A stretch of 64,000 bases of DNA from Collinsella sp. TM09-10AT (GCF_003436275.1 NZ_QSOP01000008.1:31805-95804), one strand, 5' to 3'. Positions 17,967 to 27,083 are shown, numbered from the stretch's first letter. The notes: a model not told the origin generated them from the sequence alone. Numbers and translations: made by a program.

Positions 17967-19265
17967 ATGGCACCAGCTCAGTCCGATCTTCAACCGCAAT
18001 CAGCGCCCAAGGCCACCGCAGCGGCGCAGGCCGCTATCGGTGACGGTCTCGTTGCAGAAGCTCAGGCTTTTGCAGACGAGCTCGCTGCGTGGCGACACGA
18101 TTTACACCAGGTGCCCGAGCTGGGTAATAGCCTCCCACAGACCTCTGCGTATATTCAAGCGCGCCTGACCGAGATGGAAATCCCATTTGCCACGCTCGTC
18201 GATGGTTCCTGTGTCGTGGGCCTTGTCGGCGCCGGTGCCGCCGCGGCCCAGGGCAATGGCGTCTGCACGGACGAACAGGCCGGTACGGTCATCATGCTCC
18301 GTGGCGACATGGACGCCCTGCCCGTTGCCGAAGAGTCAGGCGAGCCTTTCGCCTCTACGAACGGCTGCATGCACGCATGTGGACACGATATGCACGCGAC
18401 GGCGTTGCTTGGAGCGGCGCGCCTGCTCAAGGCCCGCGAGTCTGCGCTTGTCGACGCCAACGCCACGGTTAAGTTGCTGTTCCAGCCGGGCGAGGAAACC
18501 TTTGAGGGTGCCCGCGCCGCCATCGCCGACGGTCTGCTGCAGAACCCGCGTCCCCAGGCCGCCTTTGCCATGCATGTCAATAGCCAGTCGCCGCTTGGCC
18601 TGGTGCTCTACGGCAGCCCGGCGCTCTCGGGCGTGTACGGTTTTCGCATCACGCTTCAGGGCAAGGGCGGCCATGGCTCGAGCCCCGAGATCTGCATCGA
18701 CCCCATCACGGCCGGCGTCCATGTGCACCTGGCGCTCCAGGAGCTTATTTCCCGCGAGGTGCCAGCGGCCAAGGAAGTCGCACTTACCGTTGGTAAGTTC
18801 GCTGGCGGCTTGGCGGCCAACGTCATCCCCGACACCTGTGTGCTCGAGGGAACGCTGCGCGGCTTCGATGTCGAGCTCATGACTCATCTCAAGGAGCGTA
18901 TCGCGGAGGTCGTCAACGGCGTTGCCGCAACATATCGTACGCCGGCAACCATCGAGACGCTTTCGGACGTTCCGCCGCTCGTGCTCGACGACGGCATGAC
19001 GCAGGCGTCGCTTGGCTACGTGGGCGCGGTGCTGCCCAAGTCCGCCTTCCTGCCGCTGTTCCACGCCATGGCGAGCGAGGACTTCGCGTTGATCTCGAGC
19101 GAGATCCCGAGTGCGTACTTTACCGTGGGCGCTGCCGTGACTGATACGGACGAGCATTTTGCTCAGCATCATCCCAAGGCACGTTTTAGCGATGCCGAGC
19201 TTCCCCTCGGCGCCGCGGCTTATGCCGCCGTCGCTCTCGGATACATTGCGGACCACAAGGAGTAA
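17967..19265 (+). CDS. M20-family amidohydrolase (N-acyl amino acid hydrolase / aminoacylase-like)
   Basis: Metallo-amidohydrolase of 432 residues in the M20D/AMA-HIPO group. It has DLHQVPELGN (LHxxPE motif), metal-binding MLRGDMDALPV and CGHDMHATALLGAA, catalytic Glu in FQPGEETFEGA, a dimerisation-domain GKGGHGSSPE and a late His/Glu motif in HAMASEDFALIS. GGAGG at 17956-17960 fixes the ATG at 17967. The MFS transporter gene begins 3 bases after the stop, so uptake and cleavage of an acylated amino acid or dipeptide is a reasonable inference. Confidence 0.9.
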   Translation: MAPAQSDLQPQSAPKATAAAQAAIGDGLVAEAQAFADELAAWRHDLHQVPELGNSLPQTSAYIQARLTEMEIPFATLVDGSCVVGLVGAGAAAAQGNGVCTDEQAGTVIMLRGDMDALPVAEESGEPFASTNGCMHACGHDMHATALLGAARLLKARESALVDANATVKLLFQPGEETFEGARAAIADGLLQNPRPQAAFAMHVNSQSPLGLVLYGSPALSGVYGFRITLQGKGGHGSSPEICIDPITAGVHVHLALQELISREVPAAKEVALTVGKFAGGLAANVIPDTCVLEGTLRGFDVELMTHLKERIAEVVNGVAATYRTPATIETLSDVPPLVLDDGMTQASLGYVGAVLPKSAFLPLFHAMASEDFALISSEIPSAYFTVGAAVTDTDEHFAQHHPKARFSDAELPLGAAAYAAVALGYIADHKE

Positions 19266-19268
19266 TCC

Positions 19269-20573
19269 ATGTCCCAGCAACGTAAATTTTTCCCCGGCTG
19301 GCTCGTGGTGGCCTCCGGCTTTGTGATCATGGCCACGTGCTACACGATTTTCGTTAACTGCATGAGCCTGTTTCAGCCGCTCATCGTAAGCGACCTGGGC
19401 ATCACGCTTGCGCAGTACAACATCTCCAACGCCATCTCCACCGTGGTGAGCGTTATCGGCTCGCTTGTCATTGGCCATGTCGCCGATAAAGTAAGCGGCC
19501 GCGTTTTGGGCTCCCTCACTGTAATCGCCACCTCTGCCGTTCTTGCCGGTATGAGCTTTGTCGGTGAGCTGTGGCAGGTCTACGTGCTCTTTGCCGTCTC
19601 GGGCTGCTTTGCCGTCGCCTCGACCCGCCTGCTCATCAGCCTGGTGACCGCCAACTGGTTTACGGCCAAGCGAGGCCTTGCCATCTCCATCGCACTTTCG
19701 GGCTCGGGCTTTGGCGGCGCTATTCTGTCTCCCATCGTGAGCTCGCTCATCGTGAGCGTTGGCTGGCGTTCCGCCTTCCTGGTGCTCGCGGCTATCTGCA
19801 TGGTGGCGGCGCTGCCCATCACGGCCTATTCCTTCCGCACCAAGCCTTCCGAGATCGGTCTTAAGCCGCTCGGCGAGAATCCAGGCGACCCGTCTGCTTC
19901 TGCCACGGGTGATAAGAACGAGAAGGCAGCCCCCGAGGTTAGCGTCGGCTGGTCTCGTATCAAGAAGAGCCCGGCATTTTGGCTGCTCGTCGTCGCCTTC
20001 CTCTTTATGGGCTTGGTCAATGGCGCCATCCTGCCCAACCAGGTTACCAACATGACGAGTGTTACCGTCAACGGTGCCAAGATCGTCACGGGCGGCCACG
20101 ACCCCATGTGGGCAGGCACCGTGCTTTCGGCCTACATGGTTACCGTCGTTATCGCCAAGATTTCGCTCGGTGTGATCTATGACCGCTTTGGCCTGCGCTT
20201 TGGCAATATCCTTGGCTCCGTTGCGTGCATTATCGCCTGCGTGGCGCTGTGTTTCCCGACGACGGACCTCGGTCCTATTGTCGCTGCTGTGAGCTTTGGT
20301 GTTGGAACGTGCATGGGCACCATCACGCCTACAATCGCCGCGTCCAAGCAGTTTGGCATGGCCGACCTCGGTAAGGTCACGGGCACCATTACCTCGCTCG
20401 AGATGGTCGGCGGCACCGTGGGCGCTATCGTCTCGGGCGTGCTGTTCGATGCCACGGGCTCCTTTGCGAGCACCTGGATCGTGTGCCTGGCGTGCTCCGT
20501 GGTCATGCTCGTGTTCCTGCTGGCATCCGAGCCCATCGCCGCCAAGCTGCGCGCAAGCGTGGCGGGGGAGTAG
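19269..20573 (+). CDS. MFS transporter, OFA (oxalate/formate antiporter-like) type
   Basis: Major facilitator of 434 residues with about 12 helices; the start MSQQRKFFPGWLVVASGFVIM and the RxGLAISIALSGSGFGGAILSP stretch (shown here in part) are typical of the OFA subfamily, which exchanges organic acids. A cytoplasmic loop near residues 195-225 is hydrophilic. AAGGAGT lies inside the end of the upstream amidohydrolase gene, so the two genes are coupled. The substrate is not known. Confidence 0.88.
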   Translation: MSQQRKFFPGWLVVASGFVIMATCYTIFVNCMSLFQPLIVSDLGITLAQYNISNAISTVVSVIGSLVIGHVADKVSGRVLGSLTVIATSAVLAGMSFVGELWQVYVLFAVSGCFAVASTRLLISLVTANWFTAKRGLAISIALSGSGFGGAILSPIVSSLIVSVGWRSAFLVLAAICMVAALPITAYSFRTKPSEIGLKPLGENPGDPSASATGDKNEKAAPEVSVGWSRIKKSPAFWLLVVAFLFMGLVNGAILPNQVTNMTSVTVNGAKIVTGGHDPMWAGTVLSAYMVTVVIAKISLGVIYDRFGLRFGNILGSVACIIACVALCFPTTDLGPIVAAVSFGVGTCMGTITPTIAASKQFGMADLGKVTGTITSLEMVGGTVGAIVSGVLFDATGSFASTWIVCLACSVVMLVFLLASEPIAAKLRASVAGE

Positions 20574-20606
20574 CGGGTCGCCGCCTATTCCTGTTTGTCT
20601 GTTCTG

Positions 20607-20672
20607 CCCGTGGCTGCCCTGGAAGCCGAATGGATGCTCGTACCGTCATTCGGTTTCCAGGGCAGCCACGGG
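20607..20672. repeat. Long inverted repeat, 24/25 bp arms
   Basis: Arms 20607-20631 and 20648-20672 match at 24 of 25 positions with a 16-base loop. The arm begins CCCGTGGCTGCCCTGGAA. No T-run follows. First of three tandem palindromes. Confidence 0.9.
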
Positions 20673-20681
20673 TCTACGAAA

Positions 20682-20745
20682 TGATCCCTTTTCCTCCGTC
20701 CCCAAGGGATCACGTAATCCGAAGGGGACGGAGGAAAAGGGATCA
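20682..20745. repeat. Long inverted repeat, 22 bp perfect arms
   Basis: Arms 20682-20703 and 20724-20745 are perfectly complementary over 22 bp, with a 20-base loop that contains its own small GGAT/ATCC stem. The sequence CTCCGTCCCCAAGGGATCA is shared with 11490-11509. Confidence 0.92.
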
Positions 20746-20751
20746 CAAACT

Positions 20752-20811
20752 GCGGCGGCGCGTCTGGCCGAACGAGCCCCCATACCCTCGTTCGGTCAGA
20801 CGCGCCGCCGC
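20752..20811. repeat. Long inverted repeat, 24/25 bp arms
   Basis: Arms 20752-20776 and 20787-20811 match at 24 of 25 positions with a 10-base loop. The arm begins GCGGCGGCGCGTCTGG. Third of three tandem palindromes; it ends 66 bases before the hisS start. Confidence 0.9.
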
Positions 20812-20876
20812 GTTGCTGCTTTGTGCCGTATAATGTCCACTACCTATGACGCGATACAAAAGAAAGGTGTTTGCCC

Positions 20877-22190
20877 ATGCAGGCACAGAAGGCGGAGGGA
20901 ACCCGCGACCTTATCGGCGCCGAGATGCGCGCCTGGCAAAAGATGCAGCAGATTGCGGCCGGCGTGTTCGAGCCGTTTGGTTTTAAGCCCATCGAGACGC
21001 CCGCGATCGAGCAGGTGGACGTGTTTGTCCACGGTATCGGCCAGTCGACCGACGTCGTGCGCAAGGAGATGTTCCGCGTGTTTAGCGGCGCCAACCTGGA
21101 GCGCGTCTTTACCGAGGGCACCGACACAAAACTCAAGCCCAAGCAGCGCCTGGCCCTTCGTCCCGAGGGCACGGCCGGTGTGGTGCGTTCCGTCGTGGAG
21201 AACAACCTGGTGCCTCAGGGCTCCACGCCGTTTAAGGCCTATTACGCCGAGGCCATGTTCCGTGGCGAGCGTCCCCAGAAGGGTCGCCTGCGCCAGTTCC
21301 ACCAGGTGGGCATCGAGTGGCTCGGCGCTCCCGATCCGGCTGCCGACGCCGAGTGCATCATTATGCTCATGGAGTTCTACAAGCGCCTGGGCTTCGACCT
21401 TTCCAAGCTCCGTCTGCTTATTAACTCGATGGGCGATGCGCAGTGCCGTCCGGCATACCGCGAGCAGGTCAAGCAGTTTATCCTCGATCACGCCGACGAG
21501 ATGTGTGATGAGTGCCGCGAGCGCGCCGAGCTCAACCCGCTGCGTGCCTTCGACTGCAAGAACGACCACTGCCGCGAGATCATGGCCGACGCGCCGCTGA
21601 TGGGCGACAACCTGTGCGACGAGTGCCGCGAGCACTACGAGCAGGTCAAGCGCTATCTGGATGCCGCCGGTGTCGAGTATGTCGAGGATCCCACACTGGT
21701 GCGTGGTCTGGACTACTACACCCGCACCGTCTTTGAGGTCGAGGCTCCCGGTGCCGGCGTCGGCTCCATCGGTGGCGGCGGCCGCTACGACGGCCTGGTC
21801 GAGCTCGAGGGTGGCAAGCCCACGGCGGGCGTCGGCTTTGCCGTCGGTTTTGAGCGCGCCCTGCTGGCCCTGCAGGCCTTTGGTAACGACTTGGGTGCCG
21901 AGGAGGCCCCGTGCGTCTACGTTGCCAATGCCGGCAAGGAGCTGCGTCAGAACGTCTTTGCCATCACGCAGGAGCTTCGCGCCGCTGGCATCGTGACCGA
22001 GGCCGACTACCAGGGTCGTTCGCTCAAAGCTCAGTTCAAGCAGGCCGACAAGGTTGGCGCCAAGCTCATTTTGGTCCTGGGTGGCGACGAGCTTGCCGCC
22101 GGCAAGGTCAAGGTGCGCGACATGGAGAGCCATGAAGAGGTCCTTGCCGATCTGGCCAACGTCGTCGAGGCGGTTCGCGAGCGCCTGTAG
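20877..22190 (+). CDS. hisS: Histidyl-tRNA synthetase
   Basis: Class II aminoacyl-tRNA synthetase of 437 residues that charges tRNA-His. Motif 2 region FRGERPQKGRLRQFHQVGIEWLG and the HisRS signature LVRGLDYYTRTVFE followed by GGGGRYDGL are clear. The C-terminal anticodon-binding domain spans about 335-437. ATG 20877 is chosen over in-frame TTG 20871 because GAAAGG at 20862-20867 is spaced for it. Often paired with aspS in bacteria, but aspS here lies 10 kb downstream. Confidence 0.96.
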   Translation: MQAQKAEGTRDLIGAEMRAWQKMQQIAAGVFEPFGFKPIETPAIEQVDVFVHGIGQSTDVVRKEMFRVFSGANLERVFTEGTDTKLKPKQRLALRPEGTAGVVRSVVENNLVPQGSTPFKAYYAEAMFRGERPQKGRLRQFHQVGIEWLGAPDPAADAECIIMLMEFYKRLGFDLSKLRLLINSMGDAQCRPAYREQVKQFILDHADEMCDECRERAELNPLRAFDCKNDHCREIMADAPLMGDNLCDECREHYEQVKRYLDAAGVEYVEDPTLVRGLDYYTRTVFEVEAPGAGVGSIGGGGRYDGLVELEGGKPTAGVGFAVGFERALLALQAFGNDLGAEEAPCVYVANAGKELRQNVFAITQELRAAGIVTEADYQGRSLKAQFKQADKVGAKLILVLGGDELAAGKVKVRDMESHEEVLADLANVVEAVRERL

Positions 22191-22247
22191 CGCATCATTT
22201 TGAGCTGCGGACCCGCTTGAGTGTCCCGTCCATTGCGAGCGATTGTT

Positions 22248-22283
22248 ACGGGGGTGTTTCGCATTTATGCGGAATGCCCCCGT
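22248..22283 (+). terminator. Probable terminator of hisS
   Basis: ACGGGGGTGTTTCGCA at 22248-22263 pairs with TGCGGAATGCCCCCGT at 22268-22283 (13/16, the rest G-T compatible), followed by TTGTGT. Confidence 0.6.
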
Positions 22284-22446
22284 TTGTGTATGCCGTCCAC
22301 CGAGAAATACGACCATTTAGAGCAAAACCCTTGCAATGCAGAAAATACTTTTGTGTGGTAAAGCGCAATCAGTATCGAAAGTATTTCGCAAGCGCCTATA
22401 ATGAATACCGCATGTTACGTGCATAGAAGGAGGAATGGGAGGAAAC

Positions 22447-25260
22447 GTGGCTGAGAACCTAAGCAACCAGTCTGTACCCGAAGCCGCGGCGCGCGTCGCT
22501 GCCGTGGTCAACCGCCTCGTTAACCGAATCGGCTCGAATGCCGAGTCCAGGGAGCGTCTCGCCGAGATCGAGATCCCCGAGGAGCTGCGCGACAATCTGG
22601 CGCTGTTCCTGCGCCTGGAGCGTCGTGTGCTTAGCGAGTATGATCCTGAGATCGCGGACCTGTTCGACAAGATCCTGTCGGCCGAGATTGTGGCCAATGC
22701 CGGCAACCCCGGTACCCGCGCTGCCGACGAGGCCGTCGACGAGCAGGGCGTGCCCACCGCCGACGAGCCCACCGCCGTGGCATTCCGTGAGGTCGTCGAT
22801 TTGATCGACAGCCTGCCGCTCGATAAGCAGCAGGTCATCGTTCGCGCCTTTACGAGCTTCTTCCACCTGGCAAACCTGTCGGAGGAGAACTACCGTGTGG
22901 CGCAGCTGCGCGAGCGCGAGGCCGGCGCATCGACCGATACCGAGGTCGATCCCGCCAACGAGCTCACCGTCGCCTATCACCAGTTGGTAAACGAGATGGG
23001 TGTCGAGGGCGCCAACGAGCTGCTCAGCAAGCTCGAGTTCCACCCTGTCTTTACCGCACATCCCACCGAGGCCCGTCGCAAGGCCGTCGAGGGCAAGATT
23101 CGCCGTATCTCCAATCTGCTGGAGGAGCGTCCGCGTCTGGGCGGCTCCGACCTAGTGGAGAACGAGCGCCATATGCTGCAGGAGATCGACGCCCTGGTGC
23201 GTACGAGCCCCATCGCGCTCAAGAAGCCCACGCCGGTCGAGGAAGCCGATACCATCATCGACATCTTCGATAACACGCTGTTCGACGTTATCCCCGTCAT
23301 CTATCGTCGTTTTGACGACTGGGTGCTGGGCGACAAGGCCGGTACCGTGCCGCCGCTGTGCCCGGCGTTCTTCCATCCCGGCAGCTGGATCGGTTCCGAC
23401 CGCGACGGTAACCCCAACGTCACCGCCAAGGTGAGCCGTGAGGTCGCCGCCAAGTATTTCACCCATATGGTGCTCAAGCTCGAGGACAAGTGCCGCCGCA
23501 TCGGCCGCAACCTCACGCTCGAGGCCACCTACAGCAAGCCGTCTGCCGAGCTCATCAACCTGTGGAACCATCAGGTCGAGATGAGCACCCAGTACACGGC
23601 ACGCGCCGAGCTGATCTCCGAGCACGAGCCGCATCGCGCCGTCATGCTCGTCATGGCAGACCGACTCAACGCCACCGTCCGTCGCATCACCGACACCATG
23701 TACCACAGCGCCGATGAGTTCTTGGATGACCTGCGTGTCGTTCAGCGCTCCCTGGCCGCCTGCGGTGCCGTCCGTGCTGCCTACGGCCCGGTCCAGACCA
23801 TCATCTGGCAGGTCGAGTCCTTCGGCTTCCATATGGTCGAGATGGAGTTCCGTCAGCACTCCGTGGTGCACGCCCGCGCCCTCAAGGATATTCACGAGAA
23901 CGGTATCCATGGTGATTTGCAGCCCATGACGCGCGAGGTCATCGACACCTTCCGCGCTATCGGCTCCATCCAAAAGCGCTACGGCAAGAAGATGGCGCAC
24001 CGCTACATCATCTCGTTCACCAAGAGCGCTCAGCATGTGGCCGACGTCTTTGAGCTTGCCCACCTGTCCTTTGCGCACGAGGAGGACGTGCCCGAGCTCG
24101 ACGTGATCCCGCTGTTCGAGCAGCTCGAGGACCTCGAGGGCTGCGTCGACGTGCTCGACCAGATGCTTACGCTGCCCGTGGTGCAAAAGCGCCTTGCCCA
24201 GACCAACCGCCGCATGGAGGTCATGCTGGGCTATTCCGACTCCTCTAAGGATGCCGGTCCTACCACGGCCATGCTCGCGCTGCACTCCGCGCAGGAGCGC
24301 ATTGCCAAGTGGGCCGAGAAGAACGATATCGACCTGGTGCTCATGCACGGTCGCGGCGGTGCCGTGGGCCGTGGCGGCGGTCCGGCCAACAAGGCCGTGC
24401 TGGCGCAGCCCAAGGGTTCGGTCAACTGCTTCTTTAAGCTCACCGAGCAGGGCGAGGTCATCTTTGCCCGTTACGGCAACCGTACGCTGGCTCAGCGCCA
24501 TGTTGAGTCCGTTGCCGCCGCAACGCTTTTGCAGTCGGCCCCGAGCGTCGAGAAGACCAACACCGAGACCACGCAGAAGTTCTGGGATATGGCCGAGAAG
24601 CTCAACGCCGTAAGTCACGAGCGCTATCTGGACCTGCTGAACACCGAGGACTTTACACCGTGGTTCTCGACCGTGACGCCGCTGACCGAGGTCGGTCTGC
24701 TGCCGATCGGCTCGCGTCCCGCCAAGCGCGGTTTGGGTGCCAAGTCGCTCGACGACCTGCGTACCATTCCGTGGATCTTCAGCTGGAGCCAGGCGCGCAT
24801 CAATCTGGCCGCCTGGTACGGCCTGGGTACCGCCTGCGAGCAGTTTGGCGATCTGGACCAGCTTAAGGCTGCCTACCAGGAGTGGCCGTTCTTCCGCACG
24901 TTCATCGACAACATCGAGATGTCGATCGCCAAGACCGACCAGCGCATCGCCAAGATGTACCTGCACCTGGGCGATCGCCAGGATTTGTCCGAGAAGGTCT
25001 TCACCGAGATGCAGCTCACGCGTAAGTGGGTTCTTGCCATCGTCGGTGACGAATGGCCGCTGCAGCGCCGCCGTGTGCTCGGCTGCGCCGTCCGTGTGCG
25101 TAATCCCTACGTCGACGCCCTGTCCATCGCCCAGGTTCGCGCCCTTCGCGAGGTGCGTATGAACCAGGACGAGATGGCCGAGGAGAAGAAGGCCGAGTAC
25201 ATGAGCCTGATTCTTTCGACTGTGACCGGCGTTTCGGCAGGATTGCAAAACACGGGGTAA
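22447..25260 (+). CDS. ppc: Phosphoenolpyruvate carboxylase
   Basis: Anaplerotic enzyme that carboxylates PEP to oxaloacetate, 937 residues. Catalytic landmarks are VFTAHPTEARRKAV (catalytic His), GSDRDGNPNVT, MLGYSDSSKDAGPT, HGRGGAVGRGGGP and the invariant C-terminal QNTG. GTG 22447 (giving VAENLSNQ) is preferred, with ATG 22435 as an in-frame alternative; AGGAGGA directly abuts 22435 and a second GGGAGGA abuts 22447. Monocistronic; a strong nested hairpin follows. Confidence 0.96.
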   Translation: MAENLSNQSVPEAAARVAAVVNRLVNRIGSNAESRERLAEIEIPEELRDNLALFLRLERRVLSEYDPEIADLFDKILSAEIVANAGNPGTRAADEAVDEQGVPTADEPTAVAFREVVDLIDSLPLDKQQVIVRAFTSFFHLANLSEENYRVAQLREREAGASTDTEVDPANELTVAYHQLVNEMGVEGANELLSKLEFHPVFTAHPTEARRKAVEGKIRRISNLLEERPRLGGSDLVENERHMLQEIDALVRTSPIALKKPTPVEEADTIIDIFDNTLFDVIPVIYRRFDDWVLGDKAGTVPPLCPAFFHPGSWIGSDRDGNPNVTAKVSREVAAKYFTHMVLKLEDKCRRIGRNLTLEATYSKPSAELINLWNHQVEMSTQYTARAELISEHEPHRAVMLVMADRLNATVRRITDTMYHSADEFLDDLRVVQRSLAACGAVRAAYGPVQTIIWQVESFGFHMVEMEFRQHSVVHARALKDIHENGIHGDLQPMTREVIDTFRAIGSIQKRYGKKMAHRYIISFTKSAQHVADVFELAHLSFAHEEDVPELDVIPLFEQLEDLEGCVDVLDQMLTLPVVQKRLAQTNRRMEVMLGYSDSSKDAGPTTAMLALHSAQERIAKWAEKNDIDLVLMHGRGGAVGRGGGPANKAVLAQPKGSVNCFFKLTEQGEVIFARYGNRTLAQRHVESVAAATLLQSAPSVEKTNTETTQKFWDMAEKLNAVSHERYLDLLNTEDFTPWFSTVTPLTEVGLLPIGSRPAKRGLGAKSLDDLRTIPWIFSWSQARINLAAWYGLGTACEQFGDLDQLKAAYQEWPFFRTFIDNIEMSIAKTDQRIAKMYLHLGDRQDLSEKVFTEMQLTRKWVLAIVGDEWPLQRRRVLGCAVRVRNPYVDALSIAQVRALREVRMNQDEMAEEKKAEYMSLILSTVTGVSAGLQNTG

Positions 25261-25283
25261 TCGATAGCCCTGTGGCTCTCACC

Positions 25284-25410
25284 GGGACCCGATGGGATTC
25301 CCTCTGAATGCGTCCTCGCACTTGAAGCCCCCTTATCCTGCTCCTTCGGAGTTGCGGATAAGGGGGCTTCGTGCTGCGGAATGCATTCAGAGGGAAACCC
25401 ATCGGGTCCC
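25284..25410. repeat. Nested double palindrome (outer 27/28 bp, inner 15 bp)
   Basis: The outer arms 25284-25311 and 25383-25410 match at 27 of 28 positions. Inside, after a 12-base spacer GTCCTCGCACTT, an inner perfect 15-bp stem (25324-25338 with 25356-25370) carries a loop with CTCC-TTC-GGAG; a second 12-base spacer GTGCTGCGGAAT leads to the right outer arm. The layout is the same as at 27889-28015. It may also stop ppc transcription. Confidence 0.92.
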
Positions 25411-25411
25411 T

Positions 25412-25600
25412 TCGTCCTCGGTCTTCGGGGATTACAGCTGAGGGGAGAATGGCGCGCTTCGCGTTTAATGTGGGGTGCGGCGAGGGCTTCTTGCGTCCTG
25501 CGGAGTGTGCCTAAAAGTAAACTGATGGCGGGCCCTGCGATGTCCGGTCTTTGACGGATTACTGCTGGGGAAAAGATAGCGCGCTTCGCGCGTTTTGGAT
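25412..25600. repeat. Degraded relatives of the nested palindrome and an imperfect direct repeat
   Basis: GCTTCTTGCGTCCTGCGGAG at 25486-25505 is identical to 27966-27985, and the next 29 bases (25507-25535) resemble the right outer arm at 27987-28015, so this is a solo right half. In addition 25412-25477 and 25538-25600 form an imperfect direct repeat (shared words CGGTCTT, GGATTAC, GCGCGCTTCGCG). Confidence 0.7.
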
Positions 25601-25649
25601 GGGGTCTATCCTGGTGGCGCATTTGGCGCTTCTCACCTTACGACTGTGG

Positions 25650-25684
25650 CGGCCGCGGTCCTGTTTGGGATCGCGGTCGTTTTG
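25650..25684 (+). terminator. Probable terminator-like hairpin upstream of larA
   Basis: CGGCCGCGGTCC at 25650-25661 can pair with the stretch ending GATCGCGGTCG at 25679 (two G-T type differences), followed by TTTTGTTG. It may end read-through from ppc before the larA promoter. Confidence 0.5.
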
Positions 25685-25805
25685 TTGTGGGTCAAATATG
25701 AACGTTGTGTTAATGAGTCGGTAGACGGTGGTGTTTTTCGGTGAGCGGCGTATCCTTCCAACGGTTTATCTAGTGTGTCAGTTGAAAGGAAGAGGGCGCT
25801 CGTCA

Positions 25806-27083
25806 TTGTTTGAATGTGAACTGCCGTTTGACCACAAGACGTTGCATCTGGAACTCGAGGATAAGAACTTCGCGGGTGTGATGGAAGGTCATCAAAACGA
25901 GTTTAAGACCACGAAATCGCAGGAAGAGCTGGTGGAGGAGTCGCTTGCCAACCCTTACGGCTCGCCTTCGCTCGAGGAGCTTTGTGCTGGCAAGAAGGAT
26001 ATTGTCATCATTAGCTCAGATCATACGCGTCCCGTTCCCTCGCGTGTGACGATGCCTATTCTGCTGCATCACATCCACTCCGCTGCGCCTGAGGCGCGCG
26101 TTCGCATTCTGGTTGCTACGGGTATGCATCGTCCGTCGACGCACGAGGAGCTCGTCAACAAGTACGGCGAGGAGATCGTTGCCAACGAAGAAATCGTTAT
26201 GCACGTCGCGACTGACGACAGCATGATGAAAAAGATCGGCACCCTGCCTTCTGGTGGCGAGTGCATCATCAACAAGATCGCTGCCGATTGCGATCTGCTG
26301 CTTGCCGAGGGCTTTATTGAGCCGCACTTCTTTGCCGGTTTCTCTGGTAGCCGCAAGTCCGTCCTGCCTGGCATCGCCAGCTACAAGACCATCATGTACA
26401 ACCACAACGGTCAGTTTGTGAACGATTCCCACTCGCGTGCCGGCAACCTGTGCCACAACCACGTGAGCGAGGACATGTTTGCCGCCGCCGAGATGGCTCA
26501 CCTTGCCTTTGTGCTCAACGTGGTGCTCAACGGCAAGCACGAGGTCATTGGCTCCTTTGCCGGCGACATCCACAAGGCGCACGAGGCTGGCTGCGAGTTC
26601 GTGAAGAGCCTTGCCGGCGTTGAGCCCGTCGAGTGCGAGATCGCCATTACCACTAACGGCGGCTACCCCCTCGATCAGAACATCTATCAGGCTGTGAAGG
26701 GCATGTGCGCTGCCGAGGCCACGCTTCCCGAGGGCGGCGTGATCATCGACGTCGCCGGTTGTGCCGACGGTCACGGCGGCGAGGGCTTCTATCACAACAT
26801 CGCCGACAACGATCCGGCAGAGTTTGAGCGCGCCTGCATCGATCGTCCTAAGGACGAGACCCTGCCCGATCAGTGGACGAGCCAGATCTTTGCCCGCATC
26901 CTGGCGCATCACCCTGTGATCATGGTCACCGACCTGTGCGATCACCAGATGCTCAAGGATATGCACATGACGCCGGTCAACACTATCGAGGAAGCGCTCA
27001 AGCTCGCCTTTGAGATGAAGGGTGCCGATGCCAAGGTCGCCGTCATCCCCGATGGCCTGGGTGTTGTCGTCGCACAGCACTAG
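25806..27083 (+). CDS. larA: Nickel-dependent lactate racemase LarA
   Basis: Cytosolic enzyme of 425 residues that interconverts D- and L-lactate using the nickel-pincer nucleotide cofactor. With a TTG start at 25806, preceded by AAAGGAAGAGGG, the key residues fall exactly at the numbers known for Lactobacillus plantarum LarA: D72 and R75 in SDHTRPVPS, H108 in ATGMHRPS, H174 in EPHFFAGF, K184 in FSGSRK (cofactor attachment) and H200 in YNHN (nickel ligand). That match is the main reason for choosing this start over the in-frame upstream codon at 25728. A channel gene (larD) follows, and larB/larC are encoded on the opposite strand 1.6 kb away. A close LarA homologue acting on another 2-hydroxy acid cannot be excluded. 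Confidence 0.93.
   Translation: MFECELPFDHKTLHLELEDKNFAGVMEGHQNEFKTTKSQEELVEESLANPYGSPSLEELCAGKKDIVIISSDHTRPVPSRVTMPILLHHIHSAAPEARVRILVATGMHRPSTHEELVNKYGEEIVANEEIVMHVATDDSMMKKIGTLPSGGECIINKIAADCDLLLAEGFIEPHFFAGFSGSRKSVLPGIASYKTIMYNHNGQFVNDSHSRAGNLCHNHVSEDMFAAAEMAHLAFVLNVVLNGKHEVIGSFAGDIHKAHEAGCEFVKSLAGVEPVECEIAITTNGGYPLDQNIYQAVKGMCAAEATLPEGGVIIDVAGCADGHGGEGFYHNIADNDPAEFERACIDRPKDETLPDQWTSQIFARILAHHPVIMVTDLCDHQMLKDMHMTPVNTIEEALKLAFEMKGADAKVAVIPDGLGVVVAQH

Larger units (their letters stand above)
20574..20876. other. Intergenic region filled by three consecutive long palindromes
   Basis: This 303-bp gap between the MFS gene and hisS holds three inverted repeats at 20607-20672, 20682-20745 and 20752-20811, separated by only 9 and 6 bases. 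The hisS promoter must lie in the remaining 65 bases; TATAAT at about 20829-20834 is a good -10 candidate. Confidence 0.75.
25261..25805. other. Long intergenic region between ppc and larA with nested palindrome and repeat remnants
   Basis: This 545-bp gap holds the nested palindrome at 25284-25410, then a region to 25600 made of degraded copies of related repeats (listed separately), a probable terminator at 25650-25684, and the larA promoter region with the ribosome site at 25786-25797. No gene is supported here. Confidence 0.6.
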
